Shown: positions 34,960 through 57,888 of the stretch, one piece after another
Position numbering within the stretch: position 1 is the stretch's first letter
How the letters are laid out: every line of letters begins with the position of its first letter
Source: Cylicocyclus nassatus
Lineage: Eukaryota; Nematoda; Chromadorea; Rhabditida; Strongylidae
Reading direction: 5' to 3'
Assembly: GCA_958299035.1 (NCBI GenBank)
Contig: CATQJL010000001.1
Location: forward strand, 3,038,001 to 3,102,000
Length of the DNA: 64,000 nt
Translations under genes and position numbers: made by a program
Notes under the pieces: model-generated
Databases searched by the model: none
Seen by the model: the letters and a program-made list of their open reading frames with translations, nothing else
What the model was told of the DNA's origin: nothing

Positions 34960-35520
34960 TGGACAAGGATCGCATGGACAACGACCAGGAAAAGCAAGGA
35001 TGAAGGAACTACAGATAGATTAGAGCTTGTTAAGTGTCGGGACGCCACTTACCACAAGGGGGGACGTGTAGCACCCGGGCGCCCGGCTGGGTTCTTGTAA
35101 CACTATCAGTCTTGAACCAAACCCATGGGATGTACGAATCACTATATCTCGTGTTTCGGTTCTGAGATGTCTAGTCCTTTCCTCAACAGTTCCTCAACAG
35201 TTCCCCACCAATATTCCTGTTCTGTATTAGCTTTTCTATATCTCATCATCTAGCTACTCTTATTCTCTGTATTTGCATATCAGCTCCTTCTTATGGCTTT
35301 TCATGCTCCTGATAAACATCTATTTTGACCAGTTGTTCCCGCTAAGTCAGTGGAACATGCGGTCTGAACCGTCCTACCGCCACTATAGACAGCAGGCAGA
35401 TTAGACCATCGCCAATGCCGCGGAGACCTCTTCTTGTACATTGTAATGCAATAGTTTCCAAACAATTTATCGCAAATCAACAATGACTTTTTGCTAACGT
35501 AACAACAACATTAACGATCC
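34960..35520 (+). mobile_element. Possible LTR-retrotransposon 3' end
   Basis: A purine-rich tract (AAGGGGGGACG, about 35,057) is directly followed by TGTAGCACCCGGGCG, the arrangement of a polypurine tract abutting an LTR. Downstream sequence is unique in this window and no second LTR is visible, so this is only suggestive. Confidence 0.25.
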
Positions 35521-35668
35521 ATTAAGAACATTCGGATACACATCTCTGAGAACTTAACAATAACGATTTCAACAAGAACGAGCAACATGTTCTACTAGAC
35601 ATGTCACGAAATCTAAAGCTGATCGGTTATACGAAAATTGACGCATAGGAAAATCCATTTGCTTCGAT

Positions 35669-48126
<12,458 letters not shown>

Positions 48127-48276
48127 TGCTAATTGAGTATCAGAATACGAATATTACAGCATCCTATGTTGCGTTCACTCTGCGAAAAGTGAACAGTATT
48201 TCTAGATGCAGAGTTCATTCAAAATCTCAGATCTGGCCGAGGCTTTGCATGCTAGAGTTATTCGACATAGCAGGTA

Positions 48277-48831
48277 TTAGGTTAGCTAAAAAATAAGTTC
48301 GTTTTGGCATGCAAATCTCCATTAAAAAATTTTCTTGTTGTTTTCTATCCACATGATCTTTTGTGGGAAAGCAGTTCGAAGCTTCCTCTATCACACATTA
48401 GATACTAAAGATTTTTATCATCAGCAAAGAAAGTTATGCCTCAATGGCTAAATTTTCAAAAGCTCAATTGTCTGATTTCCTAAGCTTCGTTTTCATGCTG
48501 TAATGGATGTAGAGAACAGCAGTTTGGTATTTGGATACAAAGGAGTTTTCCCTAATGAATGACAATGAAAATCGCAATCTGCAACTATGAAAATTTTTTA
48601 TCAAAAAGCCCAAAAATCCTTGTATTTGCACCATGAGAAAATTTTGGTTTCTCAGTCTTCTGCGTTTTTTTTCTCCAAAAGATAAGTTCTACTCCAACAA
48701 AATTTGAACTCTAATTCCCGCTGAAGTGCTCTTTCCAGAGATACCAAAGACTGGACAAAAATTTGTCTGAAGCATTTGTAAGAGCAACCGAAAAAGCAAA
48801 AGCGGCCGAAATTATTTGTTAGCCAACCTAA
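48277..48831. mobile_element. Mariner-like MITE just upstream of rpc-1
   Basis: Ends TTAGGTTAGCTAAAAAATAA and inverted TTATTTGTTAGCCAACCTAA (imperfect), flanked by TA at 48,275-48,276 and 48,832-48,833. Its near end is 150 bp from the rpc-1 start codon, so it may carry or displace promoter elements. A degenerate relative lies in the first intron of receptor gene 1 (GAGATACCAAACACTGGACA about 26,320). Confidence 0.7.
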
Positions 48832-49500
48832 TAATTGACAAAACTTATTCTGCCTCAAAGGAGAGCAATTTCAGAGTTACAGCAGGTTCATAGTAGAAGG
48901 ACAACCACAAACCAAACCATGAAATCACGAGAGAAAACCTGTTACGAAATGATAGAATTTGAACATTTGAATTCACACACGCGAAAGTTCCAGCTAAAAA
49001 TCTCTAACTTCGCAAACGGTTTGCATCATGATATAGCACAAGCAATTTGAAACGACGACCTATGAAATTACACTATAGGTCATGGTATTTCACTTCTTTA
49101 TGACTAACTAAACTCAGCACATGTGAGTAGCACAGTCTACAAAGCGGAACTTTTATGCCAGGACTTTCATCGGAAACACGCATCAAGGGGCTCTCCACTT
49201 TAAATCATATGGGTCCTGAAACTCTTGCGCTACCGTGTCCACATTTTCATCGTCCCCAAATTCTCAACCGCAGCTTCAAACGCTTTGTTCTTCTTTCTGC
49301 TTGTTTTGTGTTGGGGTTTCCCGCTTTTGGCGTGGATGATAATTTGAATTGGAAGAGTCGCAATTTTCGAATTTCAACCGGGGTGGTGGGTGTTTTGCTC
49401 CAAACATAGATCCGGGCGGAATGGTTGCAGTTTTCTGATTTTTTGTTATCAAAAGAACTTGGAAGTTTCTGAAGCGTTATTCCTCGGGAGAGATATTCTG

Positions 49501-50600
49501 ACTGTATTATAGATCCCAACTGGTCATCGACTTGGAACAGTAGTCAAAACCAGGCGTAGAGGGATTGCGCAGCTGCTGTGACTGCACAAACTTCGCTAAA
49601 AATGTCTCGCTGAGGTTGTCCTTCAGAAAGGATGGAAATCAAGTGGTGCGCACTTGCATATGCTGAAACTGGGAATTCAAAAAAGTACTCAAAGTTGAAG
49701 TTCAGTAATCATAATGAACCAGTCACGATCAAAATTGGAATTTCTATGTTTTCGAGGTCCTCCATTTCATTTCAACATAGTCTGTTTTGTGTAAAAGGCC
49801 AGGACACAATTACGAACAAACTTTAAACATCAGAATTTAGCGGTTTGAACTGGAGACGCCTGTTCTCAAACTTACATCATTGGGATAAAACTAGAGACTT
49901 GCCTGTACTTGAACACGGTACATGTACTCGATTACATGTTTTCGCTCTTCCGCGTTGCAAGGTTATGACCTCATAAAGGTTTCCTTCGAGCAGAATGCCG
50001 CAGGCGCATTAAGGTTCTAACCTACATCTTATGTAGTCATGACTAGTTGATTATCACTGATTCGGAGACGCCTCATGATTATCCATATTTATTATCAAGA
50101 ATGACTTGACTACAGTTCTCTTGGCTACAAGCTATATACCTGTTGGCGCGATCTTGTCAGTCACATATCCATAAATGATTAGTGATGTCGTATAAAATGT
50201 CTATGTGTACTGGCATGAACTCGTTATCTAACCATTCACTTTGAACATTTTGCTGAACTTAAACTTAGATTTTGAAAAATTATTTGAAAAAAGTGCTTTT
50301 TGTGTTTTGTTTTGCGAACAATCATAGCTATGCAGAAGAACAACCTCGAAAACATAGAAATTCCAATTTTGATCTTGACTGGTTCATTATGATTACAGAA
50401 CTTCAATTTTGAGTACTTTTTTGAATTTCCAGTTTCAGCACATGCAAGTGCGCACCACTTGATTTCCATCCTTTCTGAAGGACAACCTCAGCGAGACATT
50501 TTTAGCGAAGTTTGTGCAGTCACAGCAGCTGCGCAATCCCTCTACGCCTGGTTTTGACTACTGTTCCAAGTCGATGACCAGTTGGGATCTATAATACAGT
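49501..50600. mobile_element. Foldback element between rpc-1 and rps-4
   Basis: Arms of about 260 bp (49,501-49,759 and 50,341-50,600) are inverted copies: CTGTATTATAGATCCCAACT, GTCATCGACTTGG, GGCGTAGAGGGATTGCGC and TTGGAATTTCTATGTTTTCG recur on opposite strands. A unique spacer of about 580 bp encodes nothing recognisable. It occupies most of the divergent intergenic region. No transposase; superfamily not assigned. Confidence 0.75.
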
Positions 50601-50870
50601 GATATTCTGCATATTGGTAGCATCTTACAAAATCTCTTGGCAAGGTGTAAGCAGCCGAAATGTCTACTTGATGTTGGGCCATCTCGCTTCCATTCATATG
50701 CTTTTCTCTCAAATTACTCGTTTTCTGGTGTATTTCCTTAGTTTCTAGTCAGTGTGATGAAAGAAGATAAGCACTGGATATGTACTATTGTCATAGCAGA
50801 GAATTATCTTCGATTATCGCCGTCCTCATTTTTGCGCCTTAATCAGTTCAAAAGTGATTTGTAGAATTTT

Positions 50871-50873
50871 CAG
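50871..50873 (+). promoter_or_regulatory. Splice acceptor 26 nt upstream of the rps-4 start
   Basis: TAGAATTTTCAG ends at 50,873 and precedes a 26-nt leader before ATG. In nematodes such a site next to the start codon is typical of spliced-leader addition. A conventional 5' UTR intron is the alternative. Confidence 0.55.
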
Positions 50874-50899
50874 CTTGCGGTTACCTCAAGTGAGCAAAC

Positions 50900-51899
50900 A
50901 TGGCTCGTGGACCAAGGAAGCATTTGAAGCGTCTAGCAGCTCCAAAACATTGGATGCTGGACAAACTCGGAGGAGTATTCGCTGTTCGCCCACGATCTGG
51001 ACCACATAAGCTGAGGGAGTGTCTTCCAATCAACCTCTTCCTTCGCAACCGTCTGAAGTACGCTTTAAACTATTCCGAGGTGAAGAAGATTATGCGCCAA
51101 AGGGTCATCAAGGTTGATGGCAAGATCCGTACCGATCACAAATTCCCAGCTGGATTCATGGGTAAGCTCTAGAAAAGCTCTATTTGAGTATGTCAAACGC
51201 ATTCTGTTTCAGATGTGATCACCATTGAACGCACAAACGAGACCTTCCGCCTATTGTACGACGTAAAAGGTCGTTATACTGTCCACAGAATTACCGCTGC
51301 TGAAGGACAGTTCAAGCTGTGCAAGGTGAAGGCACTTCATGTTGCCAAGGGAAATATCCCATTCATCACCACCACCGACGGACGCACCATCAGATACCCT
51401 GACCCGCATATCAAGGTATGTATGTTAAGCTTCAAATTTTCACATATGCTACTGGGTACTGTCATGTTTCCTTAGGCCAACGACACCGTTGTTATTGACC
51501 TCTCTTCAAACAAGATTACCGACTACGTTAAATTCGAAGCTGGAAACCTTGCTATGGTCACTGGCGGTAGAAACGTCGGGCGTGTTGGAGTTATTGGACA
51601 TCGTGAAAAACTTCCCGGAGGTTTCGATATCATTCACATCAAGGATGCTGCTGGTCACTCCTTCGCCACACGGTAGGTTTTCTTGCGAAAGGAGAAAGAA
51701 GGTCGGGGGCTCGAAAATGCCATAACTGCCGACCCAGGTTGGTTGTTTTCCAGTATGATAGTGAGGAGTTTTTAGTGTCTCCAATGTGTTCGTAATCGGA
51801 AAAGGAAACAAAGCTCTCGTCTCATTGCCGGCTTCCAAGGGTATCCGTCTCACAATTGCTGAAGAAAGAGACAAGCGATTGGCTCAAAAGAAAGCTTAA
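50900..51899 (+). CDS. rps-4: 40S ribosomal protein S4 (eS4)
   Basis: Four exons: 50,900-51,161; 51,213-51,415; 51,476-51,672; 51,776-51,899, giving 261 residues against 263 in human. It begins [20 protein letters not shown] and contains the S4 RNA-binding part ([17 protein letters not shown]), the central domain (GRTIRYPDP) and a KOW-type segment ([18 protein letters not shown]). All junctions keep frame. A structural component of the small ribosomal subunit in the cytoplasm. Introns are 51, 60 and 103 nt. Nothing is broken. Confidence 0.97.
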
Positions 51900-52380
51900 G
51901 TTTGTTGTTATTTGTTGATAAATGATTGTTACTATTCTTCTTTTGCATAACATTTACGAAGCATGGAGTCGTACGCTTGCAAATATCGCGAAATCACGTA
52001 AATCTTGTGTTTTCTCAAATTAAGAGACACATCTGGGGTTGCATAAATGGATTGACGCGTTTTATAAGCTTATATTTTCCCATTAATTAGCGAATCAGGG
52101 AGATTGTTAGTCGTGTTACAGAGGATACCAAATTATTGGCGATTCGTAAACACCATTATGCGTTTGAATTTGTCTTCATGGTTGCGACGTAGTGGCATCT
52201 TGCACTCCAACAATCGGGGTGTATGTCAAGAAGCGCGATTACTATTGCCAGATGGACACCAAATAGCAAATAGACATAATAAGTGTTTGACTTATCAAAG
52301 TATTTATAATTCTGAAGGTGTATGAAATAAATTAAATTCAAAACAGTAATTTCGAAGGTCAAAAACCCATGAAAATGCGG

Positions 52381-52662
52381 TTAAAGGCAGCGTACACCCA
52401 AAATTTGAGTTACCGAATTTCCTAGATCTTTCTACACCGTGTATATACTGGGCCCACAAGAAGACCAACTGCGTTGGTCCGGTCTCCCAATGTTGCTTCT
52501 AAGCAGAGAAAACCCCCCCCCCCCCTCAATTTTCTTTCACGCCACCCCTTTTCTTTCGCTCCGCCTCCTTCGGACGAATCTATAACAGCGTAAGCTGCAA
52601 TTGCAGTTGCAGTTGCTGTTGCAACATCTGTTGCATTTGTCTTGGGTGTACGCTGCCTTTAA
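52381..52662. mobile_element. TTAA-type MITE downstream of rps-4
   Basis: TTAA at 52,381-52,384 and 52,659-52,662, inverted ends AAAGGCAGCGTACACCCAA. 282 bp, including a C-run at 52,508-52,525 and a GCAGTTGCAGTTGCTGTTGC stretch. The first 12 bases of its termini are shared with the element inside LINE 1, so the two are related families. Confidence 0.85.
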
Positions 52663-52929
52663 GAGACAGGTGGTACTAATGCACTTTATTTGGTACCTTT
52701 TGAATGCTCGCATAACACCAAATCGAAGTTTTGAGCTGGTGACAGCCGTAGAAGTCGCGGCTCTTGACCGTCTCCAGAGCAATTGTGAGTAGGTCCAACT
52801 ACTCGTTCCCATCAAATTCAACGAAAACTTTTGGTGCTTTATGAATGGTAGAAGAACTAAAAGGTAGAATGATCTGTGACGCGGTTGCAGTGTATCATTT
52901 TGCGGAACAACAAACTAAATAGTTTCAAG

Positions 52930-53640
52930 GGCGCTATTCCACATTAGCTGACCCAAAAGTGAAAATCGCGGATTGCGCTGAAACGTCGTCTAGAGGGGTC
53001 ATTTTGCACGCTGATTACGATTAGCCCACTTATTTCGCTCGATAGTACCATCCGGTAGAGTTAAGGCAGGACTGCGATGTCGGGTCAAAACCATGGATTT
53101 GCCCCAAACTCCGTCTAGAGGGGTTATTTGGCATGCTGAACATGAAAATCATACTCACTTTGCATGGTAGAGCCATTTTTCAGGCTACGGTAGGTATACG
53201 GTAGACAGCTAAGAGTCCCGAATTTGCTCAAAACCTTGCCTGAAGGGTTCTTGAGTGCTAAGGCAGATACTGTGCTCGTTTGCTGCATCAGTGTCTTACT
53301 GTTGGAATCACGATGAGCAACATTGCTTGAAAGAGCTACTTTTTTGCTTTGTAACAAAAACTAGATCTCAAAAATCCATGATAAGGCTTTGTTGCGCGAG
53401 ACGAGTGCGATATACGTGATCAGCACGTTTTATGAGACCCCTGCACAAATTGGAGCAGATCCATCACTTTTGTCACCTATCGTACGACATCGGAGTTCCG
53501 CGAACAATTTCCAAAACGCAAAAAGAGCATGATATTCGTAATCAGCGTGATTAGGAACCCCTCTGAGCAAATTGAGCAAATTCGGGATTTTTAGCCATTT
53601 ACCGTATGCCCACCGTAACCCGAAAAATGGCTCCACGGAA
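52930..53640. mobile_element. hAT-like relative, right end lost
   Basis: Left end GGCGCTATTCCACATTAGCTGACCC resembles the termini of the element at 56,609-57,578 (written here only to its first bases). Internal units (TCTAGAGGGGTTATTTGGCA, ACGGTAGGTATACGGTAG) recur at roughly 120-bp spacing as in that relative. No matching right terminus or 8-bp duplication is found. Confidence 0.55.
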
Positions 53641-53641
53641 G

Positions 53642-53686
53642 TTCAACGTGAGAGTATGAAGGGTTCCTTCATACTCTCACGTTGAA
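53642..53686. repeat. Perfect 21-bp hairpin
   Basis: Two perfectly complementary 21-nt arms (53,642-53,662 and 53,666-53,686; core CGTGAGAGTATGAAGG) separated by GTT. It sits where the truncated hAT-like element ends and may mark the deletion or inversion that removed its right terminus. Confidence 0.8.
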
Positions 53687-53939
53687 AATAAACCCATGCT
53701 AGGGCAGCTTCGCGGTGTTCATATCTGCTATGTACGTCCGCATTTTTAACATTCATTTTAAGTTTGCATTTCTTTCTCTTTAGCATTGTCTGATCTACGC
53801 TCAGTGCTTTTTCATTCATGAATTTGGGTGCGTTTTCGATTTCACTAAACTTTCGTTTTAGTTTATTTGAGTGGCTTCAATTCGCTATTCTGTCTGCTAT
53901 TACTCGTGAGGTTACTAGATTATTGCAGATCAACTTGTT

Positions 53940-54700
53940 GCTTTTTCCATAGCAGGTTCTATAGGCGATTCGTAGCGCGCAAATACTGCACCCTTCTGCG
54001 TCTTTGTGATCAAGCGCTATTTCGTTTCTCTTACCATCTACTGCCTCTCCCATGCACGAGCTATCTTGCTCGGACGCAAGGGCGCCCAGTCTTTGCGCAT
54101 TTTGAATCGCCGGTACATATATCTCAAAGACATTGTATGGGGTTCTGCAGGAATGTCGAGAAACCGCTAAGCACTGCGGTGGCATGGGCATCCGGCGGCA
54201 GGGCTTTGTAGGAAAAGCGCGAAATATCTGCGCTATTGGTCCATCTTCCTCGCCCCGCCTCAAAGCGCCTCGGGGCTATATAAAGCAATGTGCCCCGCCC
54301 ACAAGAGGTTCGGACTGTAGGAAAAGCGCGAAATATCTGCGCTATTGGTCCCTAGGAAGATGGACCAATAGCGCAGATATTTCGCGCTTTTCCTACAGCT
54401 TGCGCCGCAGGCTGCGGCGTAGTATAAAGGAACTCATAGGCGGAGACAGATTACCTATGTGCGCATTGTGGTATGGGTCATTTTTGTAATCGTGACGAGG
54501 GATTTGACTGCGGTCCTTGCGCCCACGAAAGCACAAAACATTCAACAAAAAGGTAACGGCGATTCATAACACGCAAAGAGTGGGCGCCGTTGCGTCCGAG
54601 CAAGTTAGGTCGTGCATGGAAGAGACAGCAGTAGCCGTATTCATCAACAAACCCAGTGGGTTCCGCTGGCGGCGGCCCAGGAGTTCCCAAAGCCTCGCCG
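53940..54700. mobile_element. GC-rich foldback with an internal 37-bp hairpin
   Basis: Outer arms about 54,029-54,110 and 54,550-54,640 are inverted (CTTGCTCGGACGCAA, CATGCACGA, GGCGATTC). At 54,315-54,351 and 54,362-54,398 two perfectly complementary 37-nt arms form a hairpin with core AAGCGCGAAATATCTGCGC. A third, direct copy of the same core lies at about 54,215. No transposase or snRNA is recognised. Confidence 0.6.
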
Positions 54701-54839
54701 CCTTTCCTTGCAGGGCTAGTTAACACCTCCAAGGGGCGTTCGCACCTTTCAAACGGTTCCGCCCACTTGCTCCGCCCACTAGCTAATCTTATTCCGAGTT
54801 GTGCAGGCTTGGAGAATAGCCCCGATGTGTTCTGTTAAA

Positions 54840-56020
54840 TGGATGTATAATGACGGATGGAAGGTGACAGATGAGAAGTTATGAAGTCTACTTATGAGCA
54901 TCGCTTTGTCAGAAGCAAAGATATTTCCGTTTTCTCGATTTTCAGCCAGACAATGTGTATATAGGTACCTCTGATGTGAAAACATATCCATTGAGCAAGT
55001 TGCACGAGTGCAATTTTTGATGGACTTTCTAATTTTTTCGGGTTTTTCGGACAGTTGGATTTTTCTAGTTTTTTTGGTTAGAAATTCGCGTAGATCAAAT
55101 TTATGCAACTTTTTAAAACACGACGTTGTAGAGCTTGCTATGCTCTATAGAAATAAAACACCACAGAATCTATCCAAAATAAGCGAAATTTGACTTATTG
55201 CGGTTTAGAACAGTTTTGAAGCTAGATCTTGACTTATTAACCGAATAATTTGAGCTTCTCATTATTTTCAACAACTTTTTCTTAGAGTTTGAATGCGTTT
55301 TCAACACTAAAATTTTTCAGATTCATGTTCTGGTACCTTGATAATGAATGATAAGAAAGTCTTTTTCTGTAGAGATTTGTTGGTACTTTTGCAACTGATT
55401 TTAGCTAAATATCCGCTGAAATTTTGTAAATTTTCTTGTTAGCATGCCAAAACGATTCTGACCTACTATATAGCGATGCAAAAGTTCTCGCCTAAATCAA
55501 AGAAAATTCAATCGCTTACTAGGATTTGAACCTACGTTCATGGCTTCTTCAGGAAAAGAAGTGAGTTTTGCTCTTCAAGATAGTTATCCCAAGTCATCTT
55601 TTTGTTGGCACCTCAGAGAAACAAGTTCTCAAAGATTGCACTGCGAATTTCGTATTCAGTCTGGTTGTAAATAGTGCCAAAGTGGTAGTATCAAAATGGC
55701 GATAGTTATCCTCAAGAAATCTTTGAAACGTTGATATAGTAGCAATGCCCCGTACGTTTGGCAAGCTTTAATCTATGGTCATGCAGAAACAAAAACTATG
55801 AAAAAACCTTTGCAGTCAACTTATCAACGCATTTTCTTCACAAAACGGTTTCGAAGCAAAAATATTCTCACCGCTTACCTAGAGTACTGTTTTTTTGGGG
55901 TTTCAAAGTGTCTTTGCTTATAAAGTGCAATTAAGAGATTTGCCTCGCAAGATAACGATTTTTCATGAATTTTCGTTGCATGCCTAAGCTATCACCTCAT
56001 CTCGCAGCCTTCGAATGAGA
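54840..56020. other. AT-rich intergenic stretch, nothing recognised
   Basis: No supported frame. GGATTTGAACC at 55,531-55,541 is a B-box on the minus strand, but no A-box or acceptor stem accompanies it. Confidence 0.4.
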
Positions 56021-56600
56021 CTAGTGAAGGAGTAGAGCGGGGGCGGGGTTTGACCTCTGTTGCGCGAAGGTGCGAGGAGCCTTCTGGAGTGTGAATGCCG
56101 GTGCAAATGGAGGTGCTAGGAACTCCTGCGTCCCTTCCGGTTCCGCTACCCACTGGGTAAGCGAAAACAGTGCCACTGGGTTGGATCGATATACAAAAAT
56201 AGCACTACTGGGTTCACGAACCCACAAGCTTCGTGAATATCGATCTCGTGGGTTAATCCCACTCATGGGTTCCGAAACCCACTGGGTTCATTGATGAATA
56301 CGACCACAGGTGGTATACGTTGTCCGCGCTGCGCGCGGAGAGCAACGCTGTTGCGTCCAGTGAAGATAGTTGAGCGCAGAGAAAAACAGGCGGCGAGAGT
56401 GCACGGGGAAAGAGAAGTGATGCGCAATACACACCTTGCGCACTCTCCGCGCCCTGCGCGGACGGCCTATAAGAAAAACGAAAGAGCACTTGTTCGGGGA
56501 GACGCCGATATGTCCGCAGTCTTTTACGATGAATCGCCTATAATCATGCTAACCCTCAGCTCAGCCACTTCCGACGTCTACTACCATAAATAAGCACAAA
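56020..56600. other. Stretch rich in CCCACTGGGTT repeats, function unknown
   Basis: The motif (C)CCACTGGGT and its inverted form occur repeatedly between 56,140 and 56,300, followed by GC-rich palindromic sequence (GTCCGCGCTGCGCGCGGA). It may be another foldback, but the ends are not clear. No gene. Confidence 0.35.
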
Positions 56601-56608
56601 AACTATTC

Positions 56609-57578
56609 GGTACTATTCCACATAAGTTGACCCAAAAAATGAAAATCGTGAATCTCGCTAAAACTTCGTCTAGGGGGGGGGGTTATTTGGTACGCTGAAC
56701 ACGAATATGATGTTTATTTCGTGCGACAGCGCCATCCGGTGGAGTTACGGTAGGATTACGGTAGGGGGTCAAAATCACGGATTTGCCCGAAATTTGGCCC
56801 AGAGGGGTTATTCGACCCGCTGACGCCGAATATCACATTGGTTTCGTACTGTAGTGTCATCTTCTCGAGTTACGGTGGGTATACGGTAGGGGGTCAAAAT
56901 CACGGATTTGCCCGAAATTTGGCCCAGAGGGGTTATTCGACCCGCTGATGCCAAATATCACATTGGTTTTGAACCGTAGCGTCATTTTATCGGATTACGG
57001 TAGATACACGGTGACGGGTGTAAAACATAGTTCATCCCGAAACGGGTGTGTGGCGATTTGGATGATCGTGAAGCTTTGCACACATGACCACCGCCGCGCG
57101 CTACACACTCTGCTGCGGCTTTTGCCTAAGCAAAGCACAGGGGAAAGATACATTTGCCGATTTGTGATTTTGACCCCTACCTTAAACCTACTGTAACCAT
57201 GCAGGGAGACGTTTTCGTGCGGAAAAAGTGTGACATTTCTAATCAGCATGTCGAATAACCCCTCTGTGCAAAGTTGCAGCGAATTTCGAGATTTTGACCC
57301 CCTACCGTATACCCACCGTAACTCGAGAAGATGACACTACAGTACGAAACCAATGTGATATTCGGCGTCAGCGGGCCGAATAACCCCTCTAGGCCAAGTT
57401 TCGGGCAAATCCGTGATTTTGACCCCCTACCGTAATCCTACCGTAACTCCACCGGATGGCAGTGTCGCACGAAATAAACATCATATTCGTGCTCAGCGTA
57501 CCAAATAACCTCCCTAGACGAAGTTTTAGCGAAATTCACGATCTTCATTTTTTGGGTCAACTTATGTGGAATAGCGCC
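56609..57578. mobile_element. hAT-like non-autonomous element with 8-bp TSD
   Basis: AACTATTC at 56,601-56,608 and 57,579-57,586 is an exact 8-bp duplication. Termini start GGTACTATTCCACATAAG and end with inverted CTTATGTGGAATAGCGCC. Long arms carry internal units of about 120 bp (GGGGGTCAAAATCACGGATT; TTGCCCGAAATTTGGCCC; GAGGGGTTATTCGACCCGCT), twice on the left and inverted on the right. No transposase. Confidence 0.88.
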
Positions 57579-57888
57579 AACTATTCAAATAGAAATGAAA
57601 ATTGAGAAAATGCGGGTTGCCGGAGGTGCGTGCGTGCGCGCGCGGTCGCGTCATCGTGTCCTATAGTTTGAATTTATCATCAACCTTTATCTAGGCCTTG
57701 TTGAACTGGATGAGCGTAACTGTAATTAATTGCGACAAAGTCTTCGCTCTGTCGTATATCGGTGGGCGTATGCCGGTAAATACTTACCGTACTTCTCCAA
57801 GCAGTATGTGCCGTAAATTAGTATGTGTGATTGCAATCCAGGCATTCCATTGCTATTGCTGGCTTTGGATCTGTATATTTGCAGTTTG

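Noticed and set aside
34426..35023. Two short frames upstream of the putative LTR as a pol remnant
   Set aside because: No protease, reverse transcriptase, RNase H or integrase motif could be seen.
55525..55600. Possible tRNA on the minus strand (B-box GGTTCAAATCC)
   Set aside because: No A-box at the right distance and no complementary 5' acceptor stem.
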